This document shows positions 32,858 to 43,677 of a stretch of DNA of 64,000 nucleotides, one piece after another. The notes under the pieces are model-generated. The model was not told where the DNA came from. It was given only the letters and a program-made list of their open reading frames with translations, and did no database searches. Origin of the DNA: Stagonosporopsis chrysanthemi (lineage: Eukaryota > Ascomycota > Dothideomycetes > Pleosporales > Didymellaceae); assembly GCA_022560025.1 (NCBI GenBank), contig JAFISE010000007.1, positions 62,001-126,000 on the forward strand. The letters run 5' to 3'. Every line of letters starts with the position of its first letter. The first letter of the stretch is position 1. The translations under genes and the position numbers were made by a program.

Positions 32858-33678
32858 CTTGGGTCCGGTTGAGATGATTGAATTGGGAAGTTCAATTACA
32901 AAAAGGTTTATATCGAAAGTAGTCGTAAGGAGTGTGATGAGGCCGGCTCTGAAAGGTATGCACGTATGTGCCTGGGTATCGAAGTCGAACTGAATGGAAA
33001 GGGTGATTGCGTGATGGAACAGCTCAAGCACCGCGACAGCGCAGCAACGGACTGTTAAATCCCCAAGCTGTGTATGTGACGCGCAATACGTTGACCCGTG
33101 ACTGTCAGGTCGCAGGTCGCGTCTCGCCAAGGTGTCGGCAGGCGCATGTTCCACTGCTACATGACGGGGTGTTTGGGCGGTTCAGCCACTGCTGGCCGTG
33201 GGAAGCGAGGCAAGGGCATAGCCGAGCAAAGGAAAGACGTGGTTAGACGCAGCGCATGCTGCAAACATCGCGGAGGCCCTGTTCGATGACTGTTGCAGGG
33301 CGTTTCGAAGGTGGTTTCGGCAGGGATGGGGCGAGATTGACGCTAGGTTGGGGCGGGGATGGTGCGTGGAAGCGAAACGTTGGCGTTGGTGCTTGTTTGT
33401 ACCTCAGGCTTCAACCATCGTTCTTCCGTTCATCGTTCTGTTCTGCTGTTCCGTCGCAGCGGGCGTGAAGCTATGCAGTGGCCATCAGAGTCGTTCACAA
33501 TGATTAGGAATCTGCGAGTGATCGAATTGATGGAGCCAACCAAGTCTCACAAAGATTCTTCCAGGCGAGAATGAGGCTCGCTGCATCTCTTCCAAGGTTG
33601 GTCAGAAAAGGTAAGCAGCGCGAGGTCGACGATGCCCTCCAAACAGCAGAGTCAGTGCTATGCACCACGTCTGACATG
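32858..33678. other. Intergenic, promoter of the Met-rich gene
   Basis: About 0.8 kb between the Met-rich protein start and the end of the next minus-strand gene. No coding feature, repeat or RNA is recognised. Confidence 0.45.
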
Positions 33679-34992
33679 CTACTCGCTCTCCAGAAGCTGG
33701 TCAAGCAGCTCCTCGGACGCCCAGACGCGCTGCGTTCGCTCTCGCTCGATGCGCGCCAGGTGTTCCGGGCTCTCGGTCCACCCCACTACTTCCGGATGTC
33801 CCTGTGCAAACAAGACTCGCTGTTCGAATGCCCATCGGAGGTTCTCGGCCCAGCCACTACTATCCCACGGGTGGGGTTGCGCGACTTGGTTAAGGAAGCG
33901 GTATGGTGGCAAACGACGAGGGCCTCCAAAGGCGTACGCGCTGTATGGATCCGATTCACCGGCGAAGCCTTCGGCTTGGAAGACCCGTGTCAGATTCGAT
34001 AGGTCGAGCGAGCCTGGAGCACCGAATGGTGGCGGGACGAACTCAGCCTGGTCGACAGTCAGCGTCTTGCCCTTCAAGCTAGCCAAACGGTCTGCGTTTG
34101 TTCTTACTGGCGCTCGTGCATATGGTGTACCTCCTCCATCGCTCGACTGCATATCTTCGTTGACTTCTACCGTAGCAGCAACCTCTGCGGCCTCTCGCGT
34201 CTTCCTCCATGCAGCTCTGTGGTCGCCTAAACCATTGACGGTTGGTGATACAGATCTTGACCTTCTCCCTCTGTCTGGCTTTCTTCTTCTTGTCTTGCTC
34301 CTCTTGCTTTCGACCGACTCTTCAACGAGTTCCATGTCTTGCGGCGACACCATCGCCGGTGGTGGAGGCTTTCTATGCTCCCAACGACCAAACACCGCTC
34401 CATCGGTATTCTCCTTTTTCACCTTCGCTGGACCCCCGAGCAGATCTAGCAGCTCTTCATAATCCTTTGGGTATCGCCAACCTTCTCCGCCGTTCTCCAA
34501 ACAGTATTGTACCATTCTTGTCAGGTCCAGCGCATCGTCTGCCTCCGGGAATGTCCTCACGTTTTCAGCAAGCCTTCTGAAAGACACTGTCCCAGCTGGA
34601 CCATTTGATATTGTGCGGAGGTTGCCCACATCAAGACTGTCCTCATCCCAGGATGCCTTCCGTATCTCATGCCAAAGACCATGTTTCTTTACCGTCCAGT
34701 CGGTGTAGCCTGCTTGTTCCATGGTCTTGTACATGGCTTCCCCGCAACAGTTGACACTCCACTCGACGTCAAACCCGCGATGGGTGTTGGTGATGGCGTG
34801 GATAGCTTTTCGTGTGCCACCATTTGATATCATCCGGTACACAACATCGGGGCAGTTGATGCAGTTCGGGAGGAATGCAAGTATCTCGGCGACGGTCATG
34901 TTTGCCTGCTTCGGAAACGGTATTGTGTTCGGGGGCGCGCTGTCACGGAAGGTGGCTTTGGTAGAGCGTCTTCTGCGTCTGGGTTCTGTCAT
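33679..34992 (-). CDS. Unnamed paralogous family, member 1 (predicted nuclear protein)
   Basis: Single-exon 437-aa protein from the ATG at 34992 (the frame opens earlier at a TTG). I do not recognise a named family. It has a basic N-terminus (MTEPRRRRRSTK); domain A (about 33-190) with MTVAEILAFLP, a G-G pair, an AGYTDWTV block and DDALDLTRMVQYCLE; a central basic, disordered region with KRSKTRRRKPDRGRRSR (probable nuclear localisation); and domain B (about 355-430) with YAFGGPRRLPPYRFL, HPWDSSGWAENLRWA and WTESPEHLARI. Both domains recur in the same order in the divergent neighbour at 35472, and domain A recurs in the gene at 41499-43677. Function unknown. Confidence 0.8.
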   Translation of the reverse strand: MTEPRRRRRSTKATFRDSAPPNTIPFPKQANMTVAEILAFLPNCINCPDVVYRMISNGGTRKAIHAITNTHRGFDVEWSVNCCGEAMYKTMEQAGYTDWTVKKHGLWHEIRKASWDEDSLDVGNLRTISNGPAGTVSFRRLAENVRTFPEADDALDLTRMVQYCLENGGEGWRYPKDYEELLDLLGGPAKVKKENTDGAVFGRWEHRKPPPPAMVSPQDMELVEESVESKRSKTRRRKPDRGRRSRSVSPTVNGLGDHRAAWRKTREAAEVAATVEVNEDMQSSDGGGTPYARAPVRTNADRLASLKGKTLTVDQAEFVPPPFGAPGSLDLSNLTRVFQAEGFAGESDPYSAYAFGGPRRLPPYRFLNQVAQPHPWDSSGWAENLRWAFEQRVLFAQGHPEVVGWTESPEHLARIERERTQRVWASEELLDQLLESE

Positions 34993-35471
34993 CTTGGGTG
35001 AACCGCGAGTTGAAAGAGAAGGACTCAAAGGACCGCAGCAAGTTGATGATTGCGCGTGGTAGCAGGCCCAACCACCTGCTTTGGTGAAGGCGCCGCTCGC
35101 CCGTCTAGCAGTTTGCTATGACGACGGATTCTGAGGGAATTTTCACGTTCAGTCTGGCTTTCGCGTCTTGTTTGGGTTACAATGGCAACGGCACCAACTT
35201 TTGAGCCCGTGCGCAAGCTCCCCAATTTAGCTGCTCCTCAGCGCCTGCCCCTCCTCGGACAACACTCTCCTTCCATTGGAATTGCAGAATTCTTGAGTAC
35301 CGCAGCCGCTCGCGCTCTTTTGGCGTTCGCGTTTTGGAGTAATTTGCACTTCAGAGGTAGGGCTTCACCCTGACACTTTGCTGTTTGATTTCACTCGGAA
35401 GCTAGCTGGCTTCTCTCACTTTTGGCATCTAACTTTGGGCGAGCTGATCAGTGAAAGGTCGAGCATTCAGC
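34993..35471. promoter_or_regulatory. Divergent promoter between paralogues 1 and 2
   Basis: This 479-bp gap lies between the start codons of two divergent paralogues, so they share or abut promoters. A short ORF at 35182-35373 has no recognisable features. Confidence 0.5.
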
Positions 35472-37404
35472 ATGTCGGCAGTTGCAAAGAACAATGCCTT
35501 TGGGCCAGGGTGTCCTAGTTGGAACCTTGACTTCCCAGACGGTAACCTCACAATCTCTGAGATCCTTGCGTACCTCCCGCACTGGCAGAAGAGTGTCGAT
35601 GTAATCCTTCGCATGGTGAAGCATGGAGGCCGCAGCGTGATCATCACGCATCTCATCAACAAATACAGAAACATGCCGAACGATAGCTATGTACCAAACT
35701 CGACCACAGTCATGCTACATTATGCTATGCGTCGTGTTGGTTACGCTGGATGGACAATCGGCACACGCGACAACTACAAGTATGATCGCGACTACGCTGA
35801 AGACTGTGTGTATGTTGGCGATTTCAGGCCTCCGCGTCTCACTCACCCCAAGAACCCCTCCACCAGGCACAAGACGAAGAAGGAGAAATTCCAGCGCAAC
35901 TCTGTTGCCGATCCAGTCCCGTTCAAGGACCTCGCTCTTCACGTCAAGGAGCATCCTTCTGGCGACGACGCCCTGGATTTGACCCGTTGTGTTGATTACG
36001 CTGTTAACCACCCAGATGAGGAGTGGTTGTTCCCTGGGGACTTCCCTGAGCTGGTGAAGCATCTTGGTGGCCCGCTACCTGTCACTCCCTCTCACCATGA
36101 CCGACAGTTCTTTGCACGCTACGATCACCTGTACTCCGCCCACAAGGTTGCGCGGGCGCCTTACAAGCGCAAGGCGAAGGCCAAGGCGAAGGTGCAGACC
36201 AAGACCAAACGCAAGGCTGACGACAGCGAGTCTGAGGCAGACTTCACCGAAACTGAAGGTGATAGTGAAGGTGACGTTAAAGTTGGTCGCAAGGCTGACG
36301 CTGAGCTTGAGCCTGCGCGCAAGCGTAGAAAGACCGCCGACCAAGCTTTTGCACAGTACCCACAGCAAGCTTTCCTCAACAACCCGTTGCAAGCCAACAA
36401 CACATTTCAAGCTTTCTTCAGCAGCCCACTTCCAGCTGTCACTGACGACTCATTCTGCTCCTCGGTCTACAGCGCGATGGCAGTGACTCCTAATGCTACA
36501 GTCGGCAAGCCCACACCTGACCAGGCAGACGGCAGCCACGATGGTGGTGACGGTAAGCGCAGAAGCAGCCGCCGAGTCAAGAAGGCACCAGTCTACGCTG
36601 AGAATGATGAGGACGCAACGGTACATTTCATCAGAGCTTTTTTGTCTGCACAGCGAACTGATGTAGTTGACACAGGACACCGAGGCTTTCGGTACTGACT
36701 ACGTCACGCCCCGCAAGAAGCGCACGCTGACCCGCGTCCCATCTACACGCAAAGATGAGGAGAGCGATTTCGAAGCCAAGGACGAGCTCGAGAGCGAAGA
36801 CGAACTCTTCCCTGTGGAGAATGAGGCCGCCGATGACATCGACTTTGGCACTCCTACCGACGCTCGCGGCAGGCGCGCTGCGTCTCATAAAGCCCGCAAG
36901 AGCATCAGCGAGCAGTCTTCCGCCGCACTCATGGAGCAGTTCAACGCCGCAGCCGCAGCCGCTAGGCCTGCCCACCCAACCTCCTTGCATGACGACCCCG
37001 CGATGGCAGCTGCAGCACTTGCATTCGACAGTCTTCCTCCTGTCTTCCTCCCGCCGCCTTATCTGTCCGCCGACCGTCTCGTCATTGACCCGTTCACGGT
37101 GTTCCTCTACGCACAGGAAGGTTGCAACACCAACGACGAGATGTGGGCTTCGGCACTCTCGTTCTACCGCTTCGGAGGACCGCGCCGCCATGCGCCCTTC
37201 CGCGAGCTTTATCGTCTCACTGAGCCGCTGCCCTGGGACACCTCTGACTGGGCTGAGAATGTCCGCTGGGCTAAGCAGCAGTACGTGTGCTTCGGCGTCG
37301 AGACCTGGACTGAGTACGACGACCACCTCGACCAGATCACGCAGTGGAGGAGGCAGTCGTTCTGGGTCAGCGAGGCGGCTATTGTGCATGGTTTCTGGAT
37401 GTAG
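35472..37404 (+). CDS. Unnamed paralogous family, member 2 (predicted nuclear protein)
   Basis: Exons 35472-36620 and 36676-37404 give 625 aa; the frame is open before 35472 only from a GTG. Domain A near the N-terminus carries LTISEILAYLPHWQ, RRVGYAGWTIGTRD and HPSGDDALDLTRCVDYAV, aligning with member 1. A long middle region follows, rich in Lys-Ala repeats (KRKAKAKAKVQTKTKRK), acidic stretches and phenylalanine-rich low complexity. Domain B is C-terminal: YRFGGPRRHAPFREL, LPWDTSDWAENVRWAKQQ and WTEYDDHL. The intron joins two in-frame halves cleanly. Multiple basic clusters suggest a nuclear location. No catalytic motif is evident, and I cannot name a family. Confidence 0.82.
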
Positions 37405-37775
37405 GAGGATGGCGATCTACTGAAAGATGGCATCTGATGACCGCAAGGTCCTCATGATAGCAGCACGATTACATGACATCTGGGTTCCGGGAGGTCCCAT
37501 GATAGCAGGATGACTACGATACGATGACTACGATACGATGGCTTCTGGGTTCCGGGAGGTCCCACGACAGCAGGATGATCGCACTACGATACCGTAACGC
37601 GAACGTTACCTCAAAGCACGCCAAACACGGACAATCTACATTGTAAGGATTTGTTGAATCTACTCAACAGTCTACCTTGTATACTCTGTCCGAGGCCTCG
37701 ATAAGTCCCATGTAGGCAAGCAAATAATGAAAAACACAAACCCCACAAACTCCAAACTCCCATTTGTGAATGCAA
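37405..37775. other. Convergent intergenic region with direct repeats
   Basis: These 371 bp lie between the member 2 stop and the stop of the AT-hook gene. They hold two 35-bp direct repeats and a duplicated 14-mer (listed separately). Confidence 0.6.
37479..37578. repeat. Two 35-bp direct repeats enclosing a duplicated 14-mer
   Basis: Copies at 37479-37513 and 37544-37578 begin TCTGGGTTCCGGGAGGTCCC and differ at only two positions, both C/T transitions. Between and overlapping them, GATGACTACGATAC is repeated twice in tandem. A small perfect hairpin (6-bp stem GTAACG, loop CGAA) follows at 37594-37609. Confidence 0.9.
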
Positions 37776-38657
37776 TCAGACCCATTTTTGAGAAACAACG
37801 TCTTGGTCCAGAAAGCGGCTCAACCAGTTCCACTCATCATCCTTGTGCACAGGGTCTTCCTCGAGGTACCCAAAATTGCTCGAATTAAACAGCCCGAGCT
37901 CACGTAGGTCCTGCCCTACACCATCACCATCACTCCCGTCATTCCTGTGTTCGATGTATTCCTCAAGATTCCTAACATACCCTGACTCAAACAGCTCGGG
38001 CTGAGGTAAGTCCTTCTCTGGATGATCTGATTCTTTAAGAAAAACAACTTCGTCATCGTCTGGGGAGCCTTGGTCGTGGTTCTCGGCGTCAGAGTCGTGG
38101 GATTGTGGGGGGCTTGAGAAGAATTCATCGTCTGTTTCTCCTTCCGCGTCGATGTCTTCGTCGCCCTTCTCTGTTTCCCCCGGCAATTGGTGGGTGACGA
38201 CTGCCGATGATGAAGCAGCTTGGTGGTCCTCGGTCTGCTTCCTTCTCTTCTGCAGCTGCGGCAGACCACCGCATTGCGCTTCGGTCGGACGCTTGAGATT
38301 AGATGCGGACCTAGAAGTAGGTTCTACGCTAGCCTTCGGAGTTGACTTGGATGCAGGTGTGTGTTTCGAGCTCTGGATTCCGGCAGCGCGGACTACTTTG
38401 TTGTATTTCTGCGTCGGTACCTTACGCTCTCCACTGGCGGTGATTTCGATGATAGGTTTGCCGTTTTCGTCTCTTCGATGAATGCGTGGACGGCCACGGC
38501 CTCTTTTCTTGACTTCTGGCTGTGCTCCGTCGAAGGCGGTGGAAGGTTCTTGGGGGAAGTAAGATGCTGGTGGGGTAGGATAAAAGTGATCGCGTTGCTT
38601 GCCCTTGTCATTGGCTTTGGTCTGGGGCACAGAAGACATATTGAGATGTTCTGTCAT
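37776..38657 (-). CDS. AT-hook-containing acidic protein, unknown function
   Basis: Single-exon 293-aa protein starting at 38657 (MTEHLNMSS; an internal ATG at 38639 is an alternative). An AT-hook-like core, KKRGRGRPRIHRR, lies near residues 49-61 and predicts minor-groove binding to AT-rich DNA. The rest is mostly disordered: Ser/Thr/Lys-rich, then strongly acidic (DEDIDAEGETDDEF, DDDEVVFLKE), ending in an aromatic C-terminus (DEWNWLSRFLDQ). I recognise no other domain. A similar IDAEG acidic run occurs in family member 3 nearby, but this is too low in complexity to claim homology. Probably a chromatin-associated or regulatory protein; that is inference from the hook. Confidence 0.72.
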   Translation of the reverse strand: MTEHLNMSSVPQTKANDKGKQRDHFYPTPPASYFPQEPSTAFDGAQPEVKKRGRGRPRIHRRDENGKPIIEITASGERKVPTQKYNKVVRAAGIQSSKHTPASKSTPKASVEPTSRSASNLKRPTEAQCGGLPQLQKRRKQTEDHQAASSSAVVTHQLPGETEKGDEDIDAEGETDDEFFSSPPQSHDSDAENHDQGSPDDDEVVFLKESDHPEKDLPQPELFESGYVRNLEEYIEHRNDGSDGDGVGQDLRELGLFNSSNFGYLEEDPVHKDDEWNWLSRFLDQDVVSQKWV

Positions 38658-39634
38658 GCTGTCAAGGCAATCAATTGCTGTACAGATGTATGGTACGACT
38701 CGAATGTAAGGATGTTGATGAGACAGTGAGGGACAGAGGGTAAACACTGAATAAATACGTTCACACATCTGGAGCCTGGGTGGTGTTAGGGGACACGATT
38801 TCAATTCTGGTTCGCGTGAAGCTCATTGTGGTTGAACCGCTGCGACCCAAGGATGAAGAATGTGATCTCGGGAGGTCTGGCGACGGCAGAGACGCTCTCC
38901 TGTAAAGAGCGATTGTCATACCGCGCAATGTAGCCTTGCAGACTTAATTCTTTACCAACGCCCTGTATCAGAGTTAGGATACTCATCGATAGACAATCGT
39001 CAAACGACACCGATGAGTAGTCGGCCAAGAGTGATCACCCGATGGAGCCATTCTCGGGATCAGACACTTGCGTGGTTCACCCCCATTACCAGCCCTCGCG
39101 CTTCTTTTGCACCGGTTCGCTACATTGCCAGAACGGTTGACACACTTTCCCAACCAAAGTTGACCAGTACAAACCCAGTTCACTACAAATCCATATCCTT
39201 GGACCTACACGAGGGCCCTTAGCCGGAAATACTTGTTCCCTCCTGGCGCATCTGATGAACGACGTAATTGAACGGGTTCCAAGTCTTACCGCGACTAGTA
39301 GCCCTTCAACACGCGTCAGTTAGAGCCTTTGCAGAGGATGAATCACAGTTCGAGTGTAAGTTAGCGTACAATACAAGGGTCCTGCGTAATAATTCTTCCT
39401 GATGGTTGTTTGGGGACGTTACAATTGTGGTAGACTTGGGGATTTAGTGCGTCCCTGACCCAGATATTGATTACATCCAATGTGCGAAATGTCCTAAACA
39501 AACGAAAGTGCAGCCACCGGGTTATAAGATATCGTACAAGTAGAAGAGGGGATCTTGCAGGCGCAAGAGGACAATCTCCAATAAAGGTAACTCGAGCTTG
39601 CAAATTGGCTCCCTACAAGTCCCAGAACACACAT
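38658..39634. other. Intergenic, no gene recognised
   Basis: About 0.98 kb with only short ORFs lacking motifs. The left part should contain the AT-hook gene's promoter. Confidence 0.45.
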
Positions 39635-41011
39635 CTAGCGCCTACTGGCAGCCGAAGCAGCACGGTCGAGCGGTCCATGTGCCTTCTTCGCTAGAATCAC
39701 CACGAACTCCAGATCTTTCAGCTCGTAGTATGACTCCCAGTGTTCTTTTGCATACTTGATAGCGAGTCCGCGGTCGCTGATCGTCTCATCTAGCAGTGGC
39801 TGGTTTGCGAGCAAACCGAGGAGGTACTGGTTGGGCCTTTCGCCGTGACGTAGGGGCGAGTTTCTTAGGACTTCGCGATAGTTGTAGTAAATTGCATTCG
39901 GGTCTTTAACCACTTTGAGCTTTCGCAAACGGCGTTCCGTCTCTCTCTTGCGCACGTACTCAAGACGCAGGCGCTCGGCTTCTTCTTCGCGACGTGCTCT
40001 TTCAGCCCAAGAAGCGGCTGTGCTCTCGCAACGTATCTTATCGGTCAAATCATGAGCTGGCTGAGGGTTAGACGTGGATGATGGTATGTTAGGATCCAAC
40101 CTCGATGATTGGGAGATGATGATACCTTGATCAGACGCCACTTGCTGGTTGACTTGAAAGGCGGCCTTGTTGGGTTGATCAGCAGTCGCTACTGGCGGGC
40201 GAGAGAACTGCTGTGTGGTGTTGACGAAGCTTGTAGCAATAGACTGCCGTAGCTGCGGATAGGTCGCTAACGCAGAAGCAAGTGCAGCGCTCTGGCGGCC
40301 AGTTGGTTGTTCGGACGCATGTTGCGGCGTAGGCGGCAGTGAAGGAGCTACACGACGTAGGGGCGGGTCAGTCTGTTTCTGGGGCTGCTTCATGTGCTGA
40401 GCTTGAGCAGATAACATATGTTGATGTCTTTCTAGCTGATGATGTTGCGCTGGAATGCGGCCTTGGACTTGGTGGTCATGTTGCTTCTGGACCATGCTGG
40501 GTAGCTGCTGCTGTCGAGCGTGTTGTTGTCGAATCTGCAACTCGTGTTGCGCTTGCTGCTGCCACTGCGTCTGAGTGCGGCGCTCCTGCGCCAGGTTTCG
40601 GTTGAGTTGACTCACTGCAGCGGGATCCATTTGCAGAGCGCCCTCAGGCTGCGTGGGCTGCATGTGTGCGAAGCGGGCGAAATTGATGGTGGATGGAGGC
40701 GCAAGAAACGCTGCTGGGGCACGGTCATTAGAGCTAGGTCTAAACACTAAAGGCGCCGTAAGTGAATAGGGTGCACCTGTTTTTGGCAAAGAGTACAGCT
40801 GTTGTGACGGCTCCATTTCGCGTTGCGTCTCATCCTGTGCAGAACATTGATTTGACAGAGCCCAGAAAGCTTTTGTAGCAGGCATGCAAGATCTCGTTGC
40901 TGTTACATCTGAAAGTTTACAACACTGATAGTCATCCTGCAAACCATGGGCCGACCGACAACGAACCGCTGATTGATTGCCGGTAAAGTCCACTACCATA
41001 GAGCCGGGCAT
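39635..41011 (-). CDS. Glutamine/histidine-rich protein with charged C-terminal helix, unknown function
   Basis: An uninterrupted frame of 458 aa from the ATG at 41011; the ATG at 40816 (MEPSQQLYSLP, 393 aa) may be the true start because the first 65 residues are compositionally different. The middle is Gln/His-rich (for example RQQHARQQQLPSM), typical of activation or prion-like regions. It is followed by a charged predicted helix RAREEEAERLRLEYVRKR-like segment near 345-370 and a globular-looking end (NYREVLRNSPLRHGERPNQY, KEHWESYYELKDLEFVV). No family recognised. The low-complexity centre fits a transcription co-regulator, but this is inference from composition. Introns in the 5' part are possible. 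Confidence 0.68.
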   Translation of the reverse strand: MPGSMVVDFTGNQSAVRCRSAHGLQDDYQCCKLSDVTATRSCMPATKAFWALSNQCSAQDETQREMEPSQQLYSLPKTGAPYSLTAPLVFRPSSNDRAPAAFLAPPSTINFARFAHMQPTQPEGALQMDPAAVSQLNRNLAQERRTQTQWQQQAQHELQIRQQHARQQQLPSMVQKQHDHQVQGRIPAQHHQLERHQHMLSAQAQHMKQPQKQTDPPLRRVAPSLPPTPQHASEQPTGRQSAALASALATYPQLRQSIATSFVNTTQQFSRPPVATADQPNKAAFQVNQQVASDQGIIISQSSRLDPNIPSSTSNPQPAHDLTDKIRCESTAASWAERARREEEAERLRLEYVRKRETERRLRKLKVVKDPNAIYYNYREVLRNSPLRHGERPNQYLLGLLANQPLLDETISDRGLAIKYAKEHWESYYELKDLEFVVILAKKAHGPLDRAASAASRR

Positions 41012-41498
41012 TCATGGTGAGCAACGAATCACAACATGTGTAGCTATCACAAAGGATATAGTTGAGAGCTCTTCAGAAGGCCCTCATATCAGGACTTCAT
41101 TGAGGAAACACCAAGTTTGTAATTCGCCCGCCTGTGGAGTCAAGGCTGACGAGCAAACATGCAGCAAGAACCATAACCACAAAAAGCTTTGCACATGCAT
41201 ACGGAGCACTTTCTGTAGAAGTATGTAGACTCTGATTCCTTTGATCGCTTCTTGATCTAGCCATCAGTGATGCCGCAGCGAGAAAATCAAATTCTTTTGG
41301 CCTTATGCATTGTTGACACTTCATCTCCTCTCAACAATCACTGTGAATCCTCCTGTAAAGTTCTAGGTCGCTCTCATCGACCGAAGAGCGCCGTTTAGCT
41401 TCATGCTTGCTCCTGCATCTGTACCTCATGTTTATATGCTGTGCGCAAACCATGAACGTCATTATACAAGCAATGCGAGGCGCAGAGCTACAGCCAAT
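41012..41498. other. Intergenic, no gene recognised
   Basis: A 487-bp gap between the Gln-rich gene start and the end of family member 3. Nothing identifiable. Confidence 0.4.
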
Positions 41499-43677
41499 TC
41501 ACTTGTCGGCTTCACCATCGTGGTCTTGAAGTGTGTTGACAGCCATGAAGCCAGCTGAGCGTGGCTTCCGCGCAGCCAACGGGGACGGGCTGTCTGGGCA
41601 GTAGTCGTCGTCGGAGCCCTCGGCGTCGATATCATCTTCTGCGTCGTCATCCTCGTCATCTTCGTCATCCTCATCAGGTAGTAGTCGCGGCTTAGCTACG
41701 TAGGCAGGATCTGGGGATGGCGGGTGCTGCGGAATGTTACCATGATGAAGGTCATACGCGAGCATGTGCACGTTGGACACGGTGTATGGGGCACCAGTCT
41801 CCATGCAATACTTGACACACTTGCTGAAGATTCCAGATTCATCGCCAGACGGGTGATGCTTGAGGTTAACACCGAGAGCACGGATGTAGTAATCAACCTC
41901 CTTGTCGTCAGTTGCACGAATGATATCTGTCGCCAGTTCATCTGAAGCGGTCGCCAGGATTTGCTTATTGCTAAGCTCCCACTGTTCACCATACCACTTC
42001 TTGCCGTTCTTCATCGCCACGGTGCACTTGACAGAGCATGTGTTGCGCAGGTACGGAGGCTTGATCTCACGATGATCGTTGAGAGCTGTACTGATGGAGA
42101 CGGGACCCCACTTGCGTGCATAGAGACGCAGCGAGACAATGGGCCTTGTCAGAGAGTTGAAGAAGTACACGATGACTTCGACGTCAGTGAGCGGCACATG
42201 AGGGAGCTGAACGTTGGAAGGTGGTATGAACTTGTTAAGGTTATGACCTTTGCGCTTGTGAGAGGTGGTTGGGGCCTTCTTGTAGGAGTCAGGTGGTCCG
42301 ATGAGATCGGGAGTGTAGGGTGCATGAGGCGTTGCTGGGTTAGCTGGAGATGGGTCGCCGAACGGAGACAGACCACCGAGCGGAGATTCGGGCACTGTCT
42401 GGAAAGCCTGGAGGATGTCAGTTGAGTTGCACGATAACCATATTGTTCACGTACCGAGAGCATCGGAGTCGGCAAGCCAACGGCAGGAGCGCTTGCAGTC
42501 GCGTTGGCAGGAATCTGCAGCTGCAATGTCTTTCGGTACTTCGAGGATCCTGGCGTTTTGGAGCCCTCGGCCTTGGCAGAATTAGTGAAGGATCTCTTTC
42601 TCGTTGCTTTAGCGGAGGCCTTGTTGCCGGCCGGTGTGAGAGGAGAAACTGAAGGATGAGCGGCAAACACAGGGTGAGGTGCGGGTGCGATGGCAATGCG
42701 TGCGAGAGTACTGGCGTTTGAAGCTGTGGAGGCGTTACGCTCAAGCTGAGTGACACGTGTAATGAGTGAGCCCAAGGCTGACTGCATGGTACGACTGGAA
42801 GACATGAGCCCTGTAATTGACTTGTTTTCGATGCGTTCCACTGATTCGTCAGCAGGTGATATACTTCGCATAGTGAGGAAGACCTACATTCGGACTGTAG
42901 CTGTCGGACTTGACCCTGCAGATTCTCGTACTCTGAGCGCGTGACGATCATAGTCTCGTTTGGGGGCAAACCAGCTGCTCATTGTTAGCATCTAGTATGG
43001 CAAGCTTCCTGCAAACCCTGCAGATGCTTATGACACGTACCGATCATGCCATTGAAGGCATCTGACATGCCGAAATCATGACCGTAAGGGAAAGCTGTGG
43101 GATCGTTGCCGTCAGGATTGGGGACATTATTGTCATCGAAATAATACGGATTCATTTTTCCTGCAGGCACAACGGCTCGTATTAGCTTACGTAGTGCACT
43201 GCGGGTGAGCAAATCTCGGCGTGACTGTGTGATGTTGGACTGAAATTGGCTGCGTGAGCGTGTTGTGTTGAGCGCGACTGTTTGTTGTTGTGTTGCCAGG
43301 GCCGACCTCGGACGAGATGAAAGCCACGCTGCCACAGGCGGTACGTGAGTACCTGAACGGCTGGCTGTGTGGCGAGCTCCACTAATCTTAAATTTTCGTG
43401 GCGTGATCTCTCGGTGCGTGGCTGGTGCATGAGCGGCAGCGGTGATGTCGAAGGGCTCTTGCTTGACCTTCACTGGACAAGTCTGTTCGCGCGCATGATC
43501 GCTCGGCGACTTGATCTGCAGTGACTGCCTCCCTTGTGCGAGACCTGAAGCTTCGTCCCCATTGTGGCTATTTGATGATGTCGTAAGCAGCGTTGCTATA
43601 GTTCCGCGTCGCTTCGAAGGGAAGGCTGAGAGCGGTGGCTCTTCGCTCTGCTCCTTCTTGATCTTGGGCTCCGGCAT
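41499..43677 (-). CDS. Unnamed paralogous family, member 3 (domain A only)
   Basis: Four exons on the minus strand: 43677-43041, 42974-42888, 42840-42455 and 42407-41499, giving 672 aa (introns of 47-66 nt). The frame opens at a TTG 15 nt before the chosen ATG. The N-terminal 210 aa are basic and disordered (PKIKKEQSEEPP, VKVKQEPF: SUMO-site-like K-x-E motifs). A short heptad-like stretch follows (YENLQGQVRQLQSE), then a Ser/Ala/Lys-rich linker with KATRKRSF. The C-terminal third holds a domain resembling domain A of members 1 and 2: LTDVEVIVYFFNSL, SLRLYARKWG and HPSGDESGIFSKCVKYCME. An acidic tail (DEDDEDDEDDDAEDD) ends the protein. Domain B is absent. Function unknown; a nuclear role is inferred. 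Confidence 0.78.
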
